Source: Sunxiuqinia dokdonensis (GTDB lineage Bacteria; Bacteroidota; Bacteroidia; Bacteroidales; Prolixibacteraceae). Taken from it: a stretch of 35,754 nt of DNA. Of the stretch, positions 24,390 to 32,945 are shown in pieces. Each line of letters begins with the position of its first letter. Position 1 is the first letter of the stretch. The position numbers were made by a program, and so were the translations under genes. The DNA lies in the NCBI RefSeq assembly GCF_001270965.1, contig NZ_LGIA01000124.1:1-35754 (forward strand), given 5' to 3'. Below the pieces are notes generated by a model. That model was given only the letters and a program-made list of their open reading frames with translations, had not been told where the DNA came from and did not search any database.

Positions 24390-26447
24390 ATGAAACGAAT
24401 CTTTTATTCTCTAGCTCTTTGTTTTTCAGTACTGGTAAGCTTCTCGTCCTGCCAGCAACCGGCTGATGATTCGCAGGCCACAGTCGTTGCTCATCCGGAA
24501 CTCCATCAGCAAAATGATTTTTATTTAAGCAATCAGGCTCCCTTGCAGCCTGCCCATTTTATTAAATTGCCTTTGGGCAGTATTCAACCCAAAGGATGGA
24601 TCCTTAAGTTGTTGGAACTGCAGAAGAATGGTTTGTGCGGTCACCTGGGCGAGATCAGTGCCTGGCTCGACAAGGAAAACAATGCCTGGCTTTCGGAAGG
24701 AGGCGATCACGGCTGGGAAGAAGTTCCCTATTGGCTGCGCGGATATGCCGATATGGCCTTCATTTTTGATGATGAGGACATGAAGCAAGAAGCCATGGTG
24801 TGGATTGAGGCCATCTTGAACAGCCAGCAGGAAAATGGTTGGTTTGGGCCCGAAGTGCGCTCAGGAAATGGTAATCTTGATTACTGGTCGAATATGATTG
24901 TGCTATTTACGCTGCAAAACTACTACGAATATAGTGGCGATGAGCGGGTGATCGACTTTATGACCAAGTATTTTCAGTTTGAATTGACCGTTCCTGATGA
25001 AGAATTTTTATCCAGCTACTGGGAAAACAGCCGGGGAGGCGATAACCTGTACAGCGTTTATTGGTTGTACAACCATACCCGAGATGCCTTTTTGCTTGAA
25101 CTGGCGGAAAAAATTCACCGCAATACAGCCGACTGGACACAGAAATCGAGCTTGCCCAATTGGCACAATGTGAACATTGCCCAATGTTTTCGCGAACCGG
25201 CAACCTGGTTTATGCAGTCGGGCGATTCGGCTCACTACCATGCCTCGTACAATGTTCACGATCTGATTCGCCGCACCTTTGGACAAGTGCCCGGCGGCAT
25301 GTTTGGTTCCGACGAAAATTCACGTCTGGGTTATATTGATCCCCGCCAGGGAACCGAAACCTGTGGCTTTGCCGAACAAATGACGTCCGATGGAATCATG
25401 ATGCGCATTACCGGCGACCCACTTTGGGCCGATAACTGCGAAGATGTGCTGTTCAATAGCTTTACCGCAGCATTCACAAGCGATATGAAATCACTTCGGT
25501 ACATTACTTGCCCCAACGGCGTAACGGCCGATGCCGAAAACCACCACCCAGGCATTGATAACCGCGGACCATTTCTCACCATGAATCCGTTTAGCAGCCG
25601 ATGCTGCCAGCATAACCACGGACATGCTTTGCCTTACTACCTGCAAAACCTGGTGATGGCCAGCAACGACAACGGCTTGGCCGCCATCTTGTACAACTCC
25701 AGCGTAACCACCGCGAAAGTGGGAGATGGAACGGAAGTTACCTTGAATCAGGAAACCAATTATCCCTACGAAGAAGACATCCGGTTCAGTTTGAATATGG
25801 AGCAAAATGTCGCTTTCCCCTTATACTTACGTATTCCGGGCTGGTGCGAAAATGCTTCGCTGAAGCTGAACGGACAGCCAGTCCAGGTAAGCGCTCAAGC
25901 AGGTGCGTACGTCAAAATAGACCGCGAATGGGCCGATGGCGACCAACTGACTTTGAACTTGCCGATGAGCTTGTCTTCACGGACCTGGGCAGTAAACCAA
26001 AACAGTGTTTCGGTGGACTATGGCCCGCTGACCTTTTCGCTGAAAATTGATGAAGATTACCAAAAAATCAGCAGCATCGAATCTGCCATTGGCGATTCAA
26101 AATGGCAAAAAGATGCCGATCCGGAAAAATGGCCGGCCTATACCATCGATCCGAAAAGTCCGTGGAACTACGGCCTGATATTGGATCAGGAAAACCTGGA
26201 GGCCTCTTTAAAGATTGTTCGCAACGACTGGCCTGCCGATGATTATCCATTCTCACTGGAAAACACGCCGATTGAAATCCAGGCAAAAGGACGCCAGATT
26301 CCTTCATGGACGATCGATCAATATGGATTGGTTGATGTTCAGCCCAGATATCCGGTGCAGACCAGCGAACCTGTTGAAGACATTACCTTGGTTCCGATGG
26401 GAGCGGCCCGCTTGCGGATTGCGGCTTTCCCATTCTTAAACGAATAA
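24390..26447 (+). CDS. GH127-type beta-L-arabinofuranosidase lipoprotein
   Basis: A 685-residue lipoprotein (signal ends FSSC, acylated Cys21) of the beta-L-arabinofuranosidase (former DUF1680) family, GH127 or the related GH146. Families of this type use a cysteine nucleophile held by a Zn site of one Glu and three Cys. Here these fit Glu323 and Cys325 (GTETCGFAEQM) and Cys405-Cys406 (SRCCQHNHGHALPYY). The N-terminal alpha/alpha barrel spans about 60-430 and is followed by two beta-sandwich domains (LYLRIPGWCENASLKLNGQ). It would remove terminal beta-L-arabinofuranose, although one GH127 member acts on aceric acid in rhamnogalacturonan II, so substrate is open. The next gene starts 4 bp after the stop, so the two are co-translated. 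Confidence 0.88.
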   Translation: MKRIFYSLALCFSVLVSFSSCQQPADDSQATVVAHPELHQQNDFYLSNQAPLQPAHFIKLPLGSIQPKGWILKLLELQKNGLCGHLGEISAWLDKENNAWLSEGGDHGWEEVPYWLRGYADMAFIFDDEDMKQEAMVWIEAILNSQQENGWFGPEVRSGNGNLDYWSNMIVLFTLQNYYEYSGDERVIDFMTKYFQFELTVPDEEFLSSYWENSRGGDNLYSVYWLYNHTRDAFLLELAEKIHRNTADWTQKSSLPNWHNVNIAQCFREPATWFMQSGDSAHYHASYNVHDLIRRTFGQVPGGMFGSDENSRLGYIDPRQGTETCGFAEQMTSDGIMMRITGDPLWADNCEDVLFNSFTAAFTSDMKSLRYITCPNGVTADAENHHPGIDNRGPFLTMNPFSSRCCQHNHGHALPYYLQNLVMASNDNGLAAILYNSSVTTAKVGDGTEVTLNQETNYPYEEDIRFSLNMEQNVAFPLYLRIPGWCENASLKLNGQPVQVSAQAGAYVKIDREWADGDQLTLNLPMSLSSRTWAVNQNSVSVDYGPLTFSLKIDEDYQKISSIESAIGDSKWQKDADPEKWPAYTIDPKSPWNYGLILDQENLEASLKIVRNDWPADDYPFSLENTPIEIQAKGRQIPSWTIDQYGLVDVQPRYPVQTSEPVEDITLVPMGAARLRIAAFPFLNE

Positions 26448-26451
26448 AAAA

Positions 26452-27477
26452 ATGAAGCATTTGCTGCGGATATTGACTTGCAGTTGTTTTGTGCTCTGCC
26501 TGGCTTTTGCCGAAGGCTGGGCACAAAACATGCAGCAGGCACCGGCACCCCTGTTTCGCGACCCGGTTTATGATGGTGCTGCCGATCCGGTGGTGTTCTG
26601 GAACCGGCACGAAAAACAGTGGTGGATGCTCTACACCCAACGTCGGGCCAACGAAAATACAGCCGATGTGGCCTATTGCTACGGAAACAGCATCGCCATC
26701 GCTTCATCGGATAATCATGGAAAAAACTGGGTGTACCGCGGAACGCTTGATCTGGAGTTTGAACGCGGGAAAAATACCTTTTGGGCCCCCGATGTGGTTT
26801 ATGCCGATGGAACATACCACATGTTTCTGGCCTACATTCAAGGCGTACGCAACCACTGGGGCGGACAGGCGCGAATGGCTCACTATACAAGCACAAACGC
26901 CTGGGATTGGAACTTTGAAGGCTTGCTTTCCTTGTCGTCAGAGAATGTGATTGACGGTACGCTTTTTCAGGATAAAACCGGAACATGGAAAATGTGGTAT
27001 AAGGAGAACAGCCAGTCGTGGCTGGCCGAAAGTGATGACCTGTTTAACTGGACCTGGCGCGATGAACCGGTGATTGCTGATCAGGCGCACGAAGGGCCCA
27101 AGGTTTTTGAATTCAATGGTTGGTATTGGATGGTGACGGATCAATGGGCAGGCATGGGCGTTTACCGTTCGGCTGATTTGGAACACTGGACCAAACAAGC
27201 CGAGCCGATCTTGGCTGGGGCTTCAAGCCGCCCCGAGGATACGCCCAGCGGAGCGCATGGCGATGTGGTGGTGGTTGGCGATCAGGCTTATATTTTCTAT
27301 TTTACGCATCCCGGGCGAAAAACACATGGTGCTGCTACTCTGGATGCCGACGGAAAATATCCTTATTCGGAAAAGCGTTCTTCCATCCAGGTCGCTGAGT
27401 TGCTTGTCAACAACGGGAAACTGGAAGTCAAAGACCGAAATCAACCGTTTCATTTTTATTTGCCGGAGATGGAATAG
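26452..27477 (+). CDS. Second secreted GH43-like beta-propeller protein
   Basis: A 341-residue exported protein; signal peptide cleaved near residue 24 (CFVLCLAFAEGWA). Propeller blades show WWMLYTQRR, YHMFLAYIQG, WKMWYKENS, WYWMVTDQW and AYIFYFTHPG. Candidate catalytic residues by position are Asp45 (GAADPVVF), Asp168 (NVIDGTLF) and Glu214 (AHEGPKVFEFNG), the GH43 pattern. Sequence identity to the other propellers in the locus appears low, so these are not recent duplicates. The family within clan F/J is uncertain. It directly follows the GH127 gene and ends before the repeat tract. Confidence 0.72.
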   Translation: MKHLLRILTCSCFVLCLAFAEGWAQNMQQAPAPLFRDPVYDGAADPVVFWNRHEKQWWMLYTQRRANENTADVAYCYGNSIAIASSDNHGKNWVYRGTLDLEFERGKNTFWAPDVVYADGTYHMFLAYIQGVRNHWGGQARMAHYTSTNAWDWNFEGLLSLSSENVIDGTLFQDKTGTWKMWYKENSQSWLAESDDLFNWTWRDEPVIADQAHEGPKVFEFNGWYWMVTDQWAGMGVYRSADLEHWTKQAEPILAGASSRPEDTPSGAHGDVVVVGDQAYIFYFTHPGRKTHGAATLDADGKYPYSEKRSSIQVAELLVNNGKLEVKDRNQPFHFYLPEME

Positions 27478-28104
27478 ATAATTTTTCAAAATCAAAATGA
27501 TGGAGTATCTTGTCGTTCCGCCACTCGTCCCGTTGATGGCTTCGCCTGTTCTCCAGATGAATCAACAACCAAAGCTTTTAATCGTACATCGAACATTGAA
27601 AAGGGCAAACGGGACTTGGAAAAGTGCACAAGAAACATTGAAATCAATGCATGGCAGTTCGAAATCAATGCATGGCAGTTCGAAATCAATGCATGACAGA
27701 TTGATGACAATGCATGGCTGATTGATAAGGGTGCATGACAGATTGATGAGGGTGCATGAAAGATTGAAGAGGGTGCATGGAAGGTGGATGACAATACATG
27801 ACAGATTGATAACAATGCAGGGGCGATTGAAGACGGTGCATGGCAGAGTAATAACATTGCATGACAGATTGAAGCTTCTGCATGAGACCTTGATAAGAGT
27901 GCACGAGCGCTTGAAACGAAAAGATGACCTTTCGAAATGAAGAATGGAGAGAGAGCAGCCTGAGTTCGAAGCGTAGCAAAGATTTATGGCGGGAGGTAGC
28001 GCACCGACGAAAGCACAGCAGCCGATAGGGCACAGCCCGTCAAGCTGGATAGAAAGCAAAATGAAGAAATTGTATTTATAAATTGGCTTAAAATAGGATT
28101 TAAA
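27478..28104. other. Non-coding 627-bp gap inside the PUL, containing tandem repeats
   Basis: Between two glycosidase genes that would otherwise be adjacent. It holds a 21-bp tandem array (listed separately). The left flank (27490-27595) and right flank (27950-28090) contain no gene I recognise. Several frames on both strands are open across the array only because the 21-bp period preserves reading phase; the predicted peptides are low-complexity heptads with no domain. No clean TAnnTTTG promoter element is visible before the gene at 28105. Confidence 0.6.
27598..27933. repeat. Sixteen-unit 21-bp imperfect tandem repeat
   Basis: Sixteen contiguous units of exactly 21 bp, with partial units on each side (about 27577-27597 and 27934-27950). 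Units 3 and 4 (27640-27660, 27661-27681) are identical; the others vary at 3-10 positions around GATGACAATGCATGACAGAT plus T. The TGCATG core is the best kept part and is self-complementary. Every frame gives a seven-residue repeat: one plus frame reads RLMRVHD-like, a minus frame reads NLSCTLI-like. There are no spacers, so it is not CRISPR. Confidence 0.92.
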
Positions 28105-29187
28105 ATGAAAGCGAGAATTTTTGCACTTACCATGATCATCACCGTATCGGCCTTTGCCAATTGCGGTAAGACCGAAGTGGTTTCCGAAGATAAAGTGAAA
28201 ACCACCTTTGCCAATCCGGTGTGGGATGGAGCGGATCCGTGGATGACCCAACAGGGCGATGACTATGTCTATTGTTATTCGGCCAACAATTCAATCATGC
28301 TTTCACGCTCCAAATACCTGACCCGCAAAGGAGAGCTGAAACGGATTTGGCAAGCACCGGCCAACAGCTGGAACAGCCACAGTGTGTGGGCGCCCGAAAT
28401 CCACTTTGTAGATGGGCACTGGTATGTTTACTATGCGGCGGGCAGCACGCCGGGGTCTCCGTTTATTAATCAGCGAACCGGCGTTCTTCGTTCAAAAACA
28501 TCCGACGCATTCAGCGATTACGAAGACATGGGCATGCTTTACACGGGCGATAATCCCGATGATCCAGAAAGCAATGTTTGGGCTATCGACATGACAATAC
28601 TGGAGCACAACGGAAAACTGTTTGCCATTTGGTCGGGCTGGAAGGAGCAACGCGACACGGATGCTACGCCACAACATTTGTACATTCAGGAAATGGAAAA
28701 TCCGTATACCTTGAAGGGGACGCGCGTATTGTTGTCGTCGCCCGAAGAAAGCTGGGAAACCGGTGGCCCGCTCAACCTGAACGAGGGCGCACAAATTCTG
28801 AAGAACGGAGATCAGGTATTTGTGGTGTATTCCTGCCGCGAGTCGTGGTTGAAGGAATACCGCCAGGGTATGTTGCAGTTGAATGATCCGGATGGTGATT
28901 TGCTCGATCCGGCCAACTGGACCAAGAAAGGCCCGGTGTTCGAAGGAACGGCTCAGGTGCATGGGGTGGGGCATGTCTCCTTTGTCAAGTCGCCCGATGG
29001 CACCGAGGACTGGATTGTTTATCACTCCAAAAAAACAACCGAGCCGGGATGGGACCGCAATGTACGGATGCAGCCCTTCACCTGGAATGCCGATGGAACC
29101 CCCAACTTTGGAACCCCTGTTCCGGCTGGAAAGGAAATTGATCGTCCATCGGGAGAAGCGGAAATTGAAGCCGCAGAAGCCCAGTAA
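28105..29187 (+). CDS. GH43 family glycosidase lipoprotein
   Basis: A 360-residue lipoprotein (IITVSAFANC, acylated Cys20) of glycoside hydrolase family 43, the main family of alpha-L-arabinofuranosidases, endo-arabinanases and beta-xylosidases. The three acidic residues sit in textbook contexts: Asp44 (WDGADPWM), Asp162 (VWAIDMTIL) and Glu227 (NLNEGAQIL). HSVWAPEIHFVDGHWYVYYA (about residues 92-111) is typical, and HGVGHVSFV provides the His for the central metal site. GH43 exo-arabinofuranosidase is the most likely activity; the exact subfamily cannot be set from sequence reading. It begins the gene group after the repeat tract. Confidence 0.9.
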   Translation: MKARIFALTMIITVSAFANCGKTEVVSEDKVKTTFANPVWDGADPWMTQQGDDYVYCYSANNSIMLSRSKYLTRKGELKRIWQAPANSWNSHSVWAPEIHFVDGHWYVYYAAGSTPGSPFINQRTGVLRSKTSDAFSDYEDMGMLYTGDNPDDPESNVWAIDMTILEHNGKLFAIWSGWKEQRDTDATPQHLYIQEMENPYTLKGTRVLLSSPEESWETGGPLNLNEGAQILKNGDQVFVVYSCRESWLKEYRQGMLQLNDPDGDLLDPANWTKKGPVFEGTAQVHGVGHVSFVKSPDGTEDWIVYHSKKTTEPGWDRNVRMQPFTWNADGTPNFGTPVPAGKEIDRPSGEAEIEAAEAQ

Positions 29188-29220
29188 AACATTGTTGAAA
29201 CCTATAAACGAAACCAATAC

Positions 29221-30420
29221 ATGAAACGACGCAACTTTATCCAAACAGTTTCAGGAGGTGCAGCCGCCGCTTATCTGGCCGCAAATCCCCTGCTTGGCTT
29301 TTCTGGTGCCCATTCGGCGCAGGCCAGAGAGCTAAGTGAACATACCATCGATCAAGTGTTAACCAAAAGAGTCAGGATTCAATATCCACGCTTTGTCAGT
29401 AAAAATGCCATTCGTGGAAACCATGGTTGGGGCTACGACGAAACCATCTGTGAAGTCGTTACCAACCAGGGAGCCAAAGGCTGGGGAGTTACCCTTTGGG
29501 GACGATCGGCTGAGGAAGCCTCGGCCCACTTGGTCGGCAAAAAAGTGTCTGAAGTGTTTGCGCCTGAACTTGGATTGATAGAGCCGAAAGGCGCTTATGC
29601 CGACATTGCCTTGCACGATCTGGCCGGAAAAATTCTGAATAAGCCGGTTTACGAGCTGATGGGCGCAAAACAGCCGGAAACAACGGTTTGCTACAGTGGC
29701 ATGATCTATTTTGATGATTTGACGCCGTTTTACAATCAGCCGATGGGCGTGGATATTATTCTGAAAGAGTGCCAGTTTGATTACGATTTGGGCTATCGGC
29801 AGTTTAAATTGAAAATTGGCCGGGGTAACAAGTGGATGCCCAAAGCAGCCGGAATCAAACGCGATATCGAAGTCACAAAACTCGTCGCCGAAGCTTTCCC
29901 TGATTGCGATATCTTGGTGGATGGCAACGATGGTTATCCACTCGAAGATTTTGAACAGTATCTGAAAGGAATCGAAGGGGTGAAGCTTTTTTGGATTGAA
30001 GAACCTTTTCGCGAAACCATTGAAGATTATACCAAACTGCGGGCTTTATTGAAAGAAATGGGAATTGAAACCCTCCTGGCCGACGGCGAAGCATCTCCCG
30101 ATCAGGATTTTCTGATGCAGCTGATGGAGGCCAGGCTGATGGATGTGCACCTGACCGACATTCAGGATATTGGTTATACCGGCTGGCGCAAACTCATGCC
30201 CGAACTCAAACGCCTGAAGGTGTTTGCTTCGCCGCATGCCTGGGGTTCGCAAATTAAAACCAACGCTGTGGCTCATTTAACCGGAGCCTATGGAAATACG
30301 GTGACCATTGAGGGGGTCACCTGCATTTCGGATGATGTGGATTTGGGGAACTATCGATTGGAAAACGGAAAATTAATTCCATCTTCAGCTCCTGGATTTG
30401 GGATGCAACTAAATAAATAA
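29221..30420 (+). CDS. Tat-exported enolase-superfamily protein (mandelate racemase/sugar-acid dehydratase type)
   Basis: A 399-residue member of the mandelate racemase/muconate lactonising subgroup. The N-terminus has a twin-arginine signal (MKRRNFIQTVSGGAAAA), so it should be folded in the cytoplasm and exported to the periplasm. Active-site residues are present in order: KxK Lys196/Lys198 (FKLKIGRG), metal ligands Asp234 (LVDGNDGY), Glu260 (WIEEPF) and Glu290 (LADGEAS), and a probable His339-Asp313 dyad (ASPHAWG, LTDIQDIG). This pattern fits acid-sugar dehydratases such as rhamnonate, fuconate or arabinonate dehydratases, or racemases/epimerases; the substrate is not known. It starts 33 bp after the GH43 gene and 8 bp before the next, so it belongs to the operon. 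Confidence 0.88.
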   Translation: MKRRNFIQTVSGGAAAAYLAANPLLGFSGAHSAQARELSEHTIDQVLTKRVRIQYPRFVSKNAIRGNHGWGYDETICEVVTNQGAKGWGVTLWGRSAEEASAHLVGKKVSEVFAPELGLIEPKGAYADIALHDLAGKILNKPVYELMGAKQPETTVCYSGMIYFDDLTPFYNQPMGVDIILKECQFDYDLGYRQFKLKIGRGNKWMPKAAGIKRDIEVTKLVAEAFPDCDILVDGNDGYPLEDFEQYLKGIEGVKLFWIEEPFRETIEDYTKLRALLKEMGIETLLADGEASPDQDFLMQLMEARLMDVHLTDIQDIGYTGWRKLMPELKRLKVFASPHAWGSQIKTNAVAHLTGAYGNTVTIEGVTCISDDVDLGNYRLENGKLIPSSAPGFGMQLNK

Positions 30421-30428
30421 CCATTGAA

Positions 30429-31526
30429 ATGAATTTAAAAACTACTATTCTACTTTTCACAATCGTCGGTTTTCTGCTCGGAGCGTGCCAGGAAAAAAAG
30501 GCGGAAAAATTACAAGTGCAAAATCCTCTACCAGTTGAGTTTGGCGATCCGTACATTCTGAAAGCCTCCGATGGTATGTATTACATGATTGGAACCGGAG
30601 GTGTCAATGACGGTTTCAAAATGTATTCTTCAACCGACCTGACTGAATGGAAAGATGAAGGACGAATCTACCAGGGCAATACGGACGACTCGTGGGGGAT
30701 CGCCAACTTTTGGGCTCCCGAACTGTATGAGCTGGATGGAAAGTTCTACCTGCTGTTCAGTGCCGACTGGCGGATCAATCCGACCAATGAGCTGGAGAAT
30801 TTCCGCATTGGTGTGGCTGTTTCCGATACGCCAACCGGCCCCTACACCGATTTGTACGACCGCCCAATCTTTGATCCGGGCTATCCGGTCATTGACGGCA
30901 ACCTCTGGTTTGAAGACGGCAAAGTGTATTTGTACTATTCGCGCTGTTGCTACAAAAATCCGGTGGAAAGCGAAGTGGCTGACTGGGCCCGTGAGCAGGG
31001 AATGTTTGATGAGATCGAAGAAAGCTGGGTGTACGGTGTTGAAATGAAGCCCGATTTTTCTGGCATTGTGGGTGAGCCCGAACTGCTGCTGCGTCCGCCA
31101 TTAAGCATGGACGATCAGCAGGCCGAGTGGGAGAGTCGCTCTGTTACCTCAGGCGAAGTTAACCGCCGCTGGACCGAAGGCTCTTACATCTTCAAGGAAA
31201 AAGATACTTACTACATGATGTATTCGGCCAACTTTTTTGGCGGGAAAAACTATGCGGTGGGTTATGCCACATCGAACTCGCCCATGGGGCCATTTCAAAA
31301 AGCCGACAACAACCCGGTTTTGGAGAAGAATGTGGAGCAGGGCGGGATTGTCACCGGCACCGGCCACAACATGATTACGCTCGCCCCTGATGGAAAAACC
31401 AAGCTTTGTGTTTATCATGGGCGAACTTCCGAAACGGGCGAAAACCGGGTGGTCTTTATCGATCCGATGGAAGTGACCGAAGATGGCAGGTTAATCGTAC
31501 ATGGCCCGACAACAGGCAAGAAATAA
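30429..31526 (+). CDS. GH43 family glycosidase lipoprotein
   Basis: A 365-residue lipoprotein (TIVGFLLGAC, acylated Cys20) with clear GH43 features: Asp40 (EFGDPYILKA), NFWAPELYELDGKFYLLFSA, Asp156 (PVIDGNLWF), Glu250 (RWTEGSYIF) and TGTGHNM, whose His probably sits at the central metal. The architecture is a single five-bladed propeller without an extra C-terminal sandwich. The activity is likely exo-arabinofuranosidase, beta-xylosidase or galactan-directed exo-galactosidase. An unusual Cys pair (SRCCYKNP) follows one blade strand. It lies 8 bp after the enolase-type gene. Confidence 0.92.
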   Translation: MNLKTTILLFTIVGFLLGACQEKKAEKLQVQNPLPVEFGDPYILKASDGMYYMIGTGGVNDGFKMYSSTDLTEWKDEGRIYQGNTDDSWGIANFWAPELYELDGKFYLLFSADWRINPTNELENFRIGVAVSDTPTGPYTDLYDRPIFDPGYPVIDGNLWFEDGKVYLYYSRCCYKNPVESEVADWAREQGMFDEIEESWVYGVEMKPDFSGIVGEPELLLRPPLSMDDQQAEWESRSVTSGEVNRRWTEGSYIFKEKDTYYMMYSANFFGGKNYAVGYATSNSPMGPFQKADNNPVLEKNVEQGGIVTGTGHNMITLAPDGKTKLCVYHGRTSETGENRVVFIDPMEVTEDGRLIVHGPTTGKK

Positions 31527-31555
31527 ATCATTCAAATATTGATAAAAGCAAAAAA

Positions 31556-32710
31556 ATGAATCGGACAAAACTAATTTTTATTCTTTTGGCGGCTGCCGTC
31601 ATCCAGGTGGCATGCAGTCCCAAACCTGCGGAAACAGAAAAAACTTGCGGTAACCTCAATGCTGAAGACTTTCAGACGACGATCAACGGCAAGGAGACCA
31701 ATTTGTACTTCCTGCAAAATGGCGAGATTTCCGCAGCCATTACCAACTATGGCGGCCGCATCGTCAGTCTATGCGTGCCGGGAAATGATGGTGAATTGGC
31801 TGATGTGGTTCTGGGTTTCAGCAGCATTGATGGCTATCTGAATGCGACCGAAGTTTTTCATGGTGCCTTAATCGGACGCGTGGGCAACCGGATTGCCAAA
31901 GGTGAATTTACTTTGAATGACGAAACCTACACCCTGCCAATTAATAACGATCCCAATCATTTGCATGGTGGGCCCGAAGGCTTTCACAATGTGGTTTGGG
32001 ATGTGGAATCGGTGACTGAAAACAGCATCGTGCTGACTTATCTTTCGAAGGACGGCGAGATGGGCTATCCTGGAAATCTGACTGTGGAAGTGACCTACAC
32101 CTTAACGCCCAACAACGAGGTGAAGATGGATTACAAAGCCACAACCGACAAAGCCACGCCAGTGAATTTGACCAATCACGCATTTTTCAACCTGGCAGGC
32201 GAAGCAAACGGAACCATCAACAATCATTTGCTCACCATCAATGCCGATTATTACACACCGGTTGATTCGACGCTGATTCCGCTGGGAGAGAATGAGTCGG
32301 TTGCAGGAACGCCTTTCGATTTTAGAACCGCAAAGTCCATTGGACAGGACCTGCCTATGCAAGCCGAGAACGTACAGTTGCAAAATGGCTTGGGCTACGA
32401 TCATAATTTTGCCTTGAATAAAACTGCAGTTGGCGAAATGACTTTGGCAGCCACCGTGGTGGAGCCGGAAAGCGGACGTAAAATGGAAGTGCTGACCGAA
32501 GAACCCGCCCTTCAGTTTTATGGCGGCAACTTCATGGATGGATCGGACACCGGAAAGTATGGAAAGACGTTTGACTTCAGGGAATCTTTCGCTTTGGAAA
32601 CCCAGCATTTCCCGGATTCACCGAACCAGGAAGCCTTCCCGTCAATTATTCTGAACCCGGGCGAAGTGTACGAAACCAGCTCAATTTACCGGTTTAGCAC
32701 AGTTCAATAA
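31556..32710 (+). CDS. Aldose 1-epimerase (mutarotase), exported lipoprotein
   Basis: A 384-residue GalM-type mutarotase that interconverts alpha and beta anomers of free sugars such as galactose, arabinose or xylose. A lipoprotein signal (LIFILLAAAVIQVAC, acylated Cys20) places it in the periplasm or on the outer membrane. Family motifs are ITNYGGRIVSLCVPG, GRVGNRIAKGEF, HLHGGPEGFHNVVWDVE, the catalytic-His motif NLTNHAFFNLAG, GLGYDHNFAL, and ALETQHFPDSPNQ near the catalytic Glu. I start at ATG 31556, 29 bp after the GH43 gene, because it begins the signal; the open frame extends back into that gene. It is the last gene before a strong terminator and would process sugars freed by the locus. 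Confidence 0.93.
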   Translation: MNRTKLIFILLAAAVIQVACSPKPAETEKTCGNLNAEDFQTTINGKETNLYFLQNGEISAAITNYGGRIVSLCVPGNDGELADVVLGFSSIDGYLNATEVFHGALIGRVGNRIAKGEFTLNDETYTLPINNDPNHLHGGPEGFHNVVWDVESVTENSIVLTYLSKDGEMGYPGNLTVEVTYTLTPNNEVKMDYKATTDKATPVNLTNHAFFNLAGEANGTINNHLLTINADYYTPVDSTLIPLGENESVAGTPFDFRTAKSIGQDLPMQAENVQLQNGLGYDHNFALNKTAVGEMTLAATVVEPESGRKMEVLTEEPALQFYGGNFMDGSDTGKYGKTFDFRESFALETQHFPDSPNQEAFPSIILNPGEVYETSSIYRFSTVQ

Positions 32711-32768
32711 CGGGTATTGAAACGAGCAACGGAGAGCCTCATTTTAATGTTGAATAAATGATGGCAGG

Positions 32769-32805
32769 AAAACAGGCTTTCGCAAAAACGGGAGCCTGTT
32801 TTTTT
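32769..32805 (+). terminator. Rho-independent terminator after the mutarotase gene
   Basis: AAAACAGGCT (32769-32778) pairs with AGCCTGTTTT (32793-32802), and the T-run continues to 32805 (seven T in all). It closes the transcription unit, so the GH78 gene needs its own promoter or read-through. Confidence 0.88.
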
Positions 32806-32884
32806 ATGAAGGATACAGGACAGGCACAGGATAGTACCGGATGCGTTTGAACAGAAAAAGCGCTTTCTTTTGTATCTTGTTGAA

Positions 32885-32899
32885 CGATTTTAAAAATCG
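32885..32899 (+). promoter_or_regulatory. Inverted repeat upstream of the GH78 gene
   Basis: CGATTTT (32885-32891) and AAAATCG (32893-32899) are perfect inverted copies around one A, about 46 bp before the ATG at 32946. Its place between the terminator and the rhamnosidase start suits an operator, but no bound factor can be named. Confidence 0.35.
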
Positions 32900-32945
32900 A
32901 TAGATCAGAATCAGATTATAAACGACAATAACCTAATTATTAACC

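Noticed and set aside
27598-27933. CRISPR array
   Set aside because: The 21-bp units are directly adjacent with no spacers, and no cas gene is present.
27562-28251. 229-residue minus-strand protein rich in Cys heptads across the repeat
   Set aside because: Other frames over the array are equally open because the period is 21 bp, and the N-terminal part runs antisense through the GH43 start; no domain is visible.
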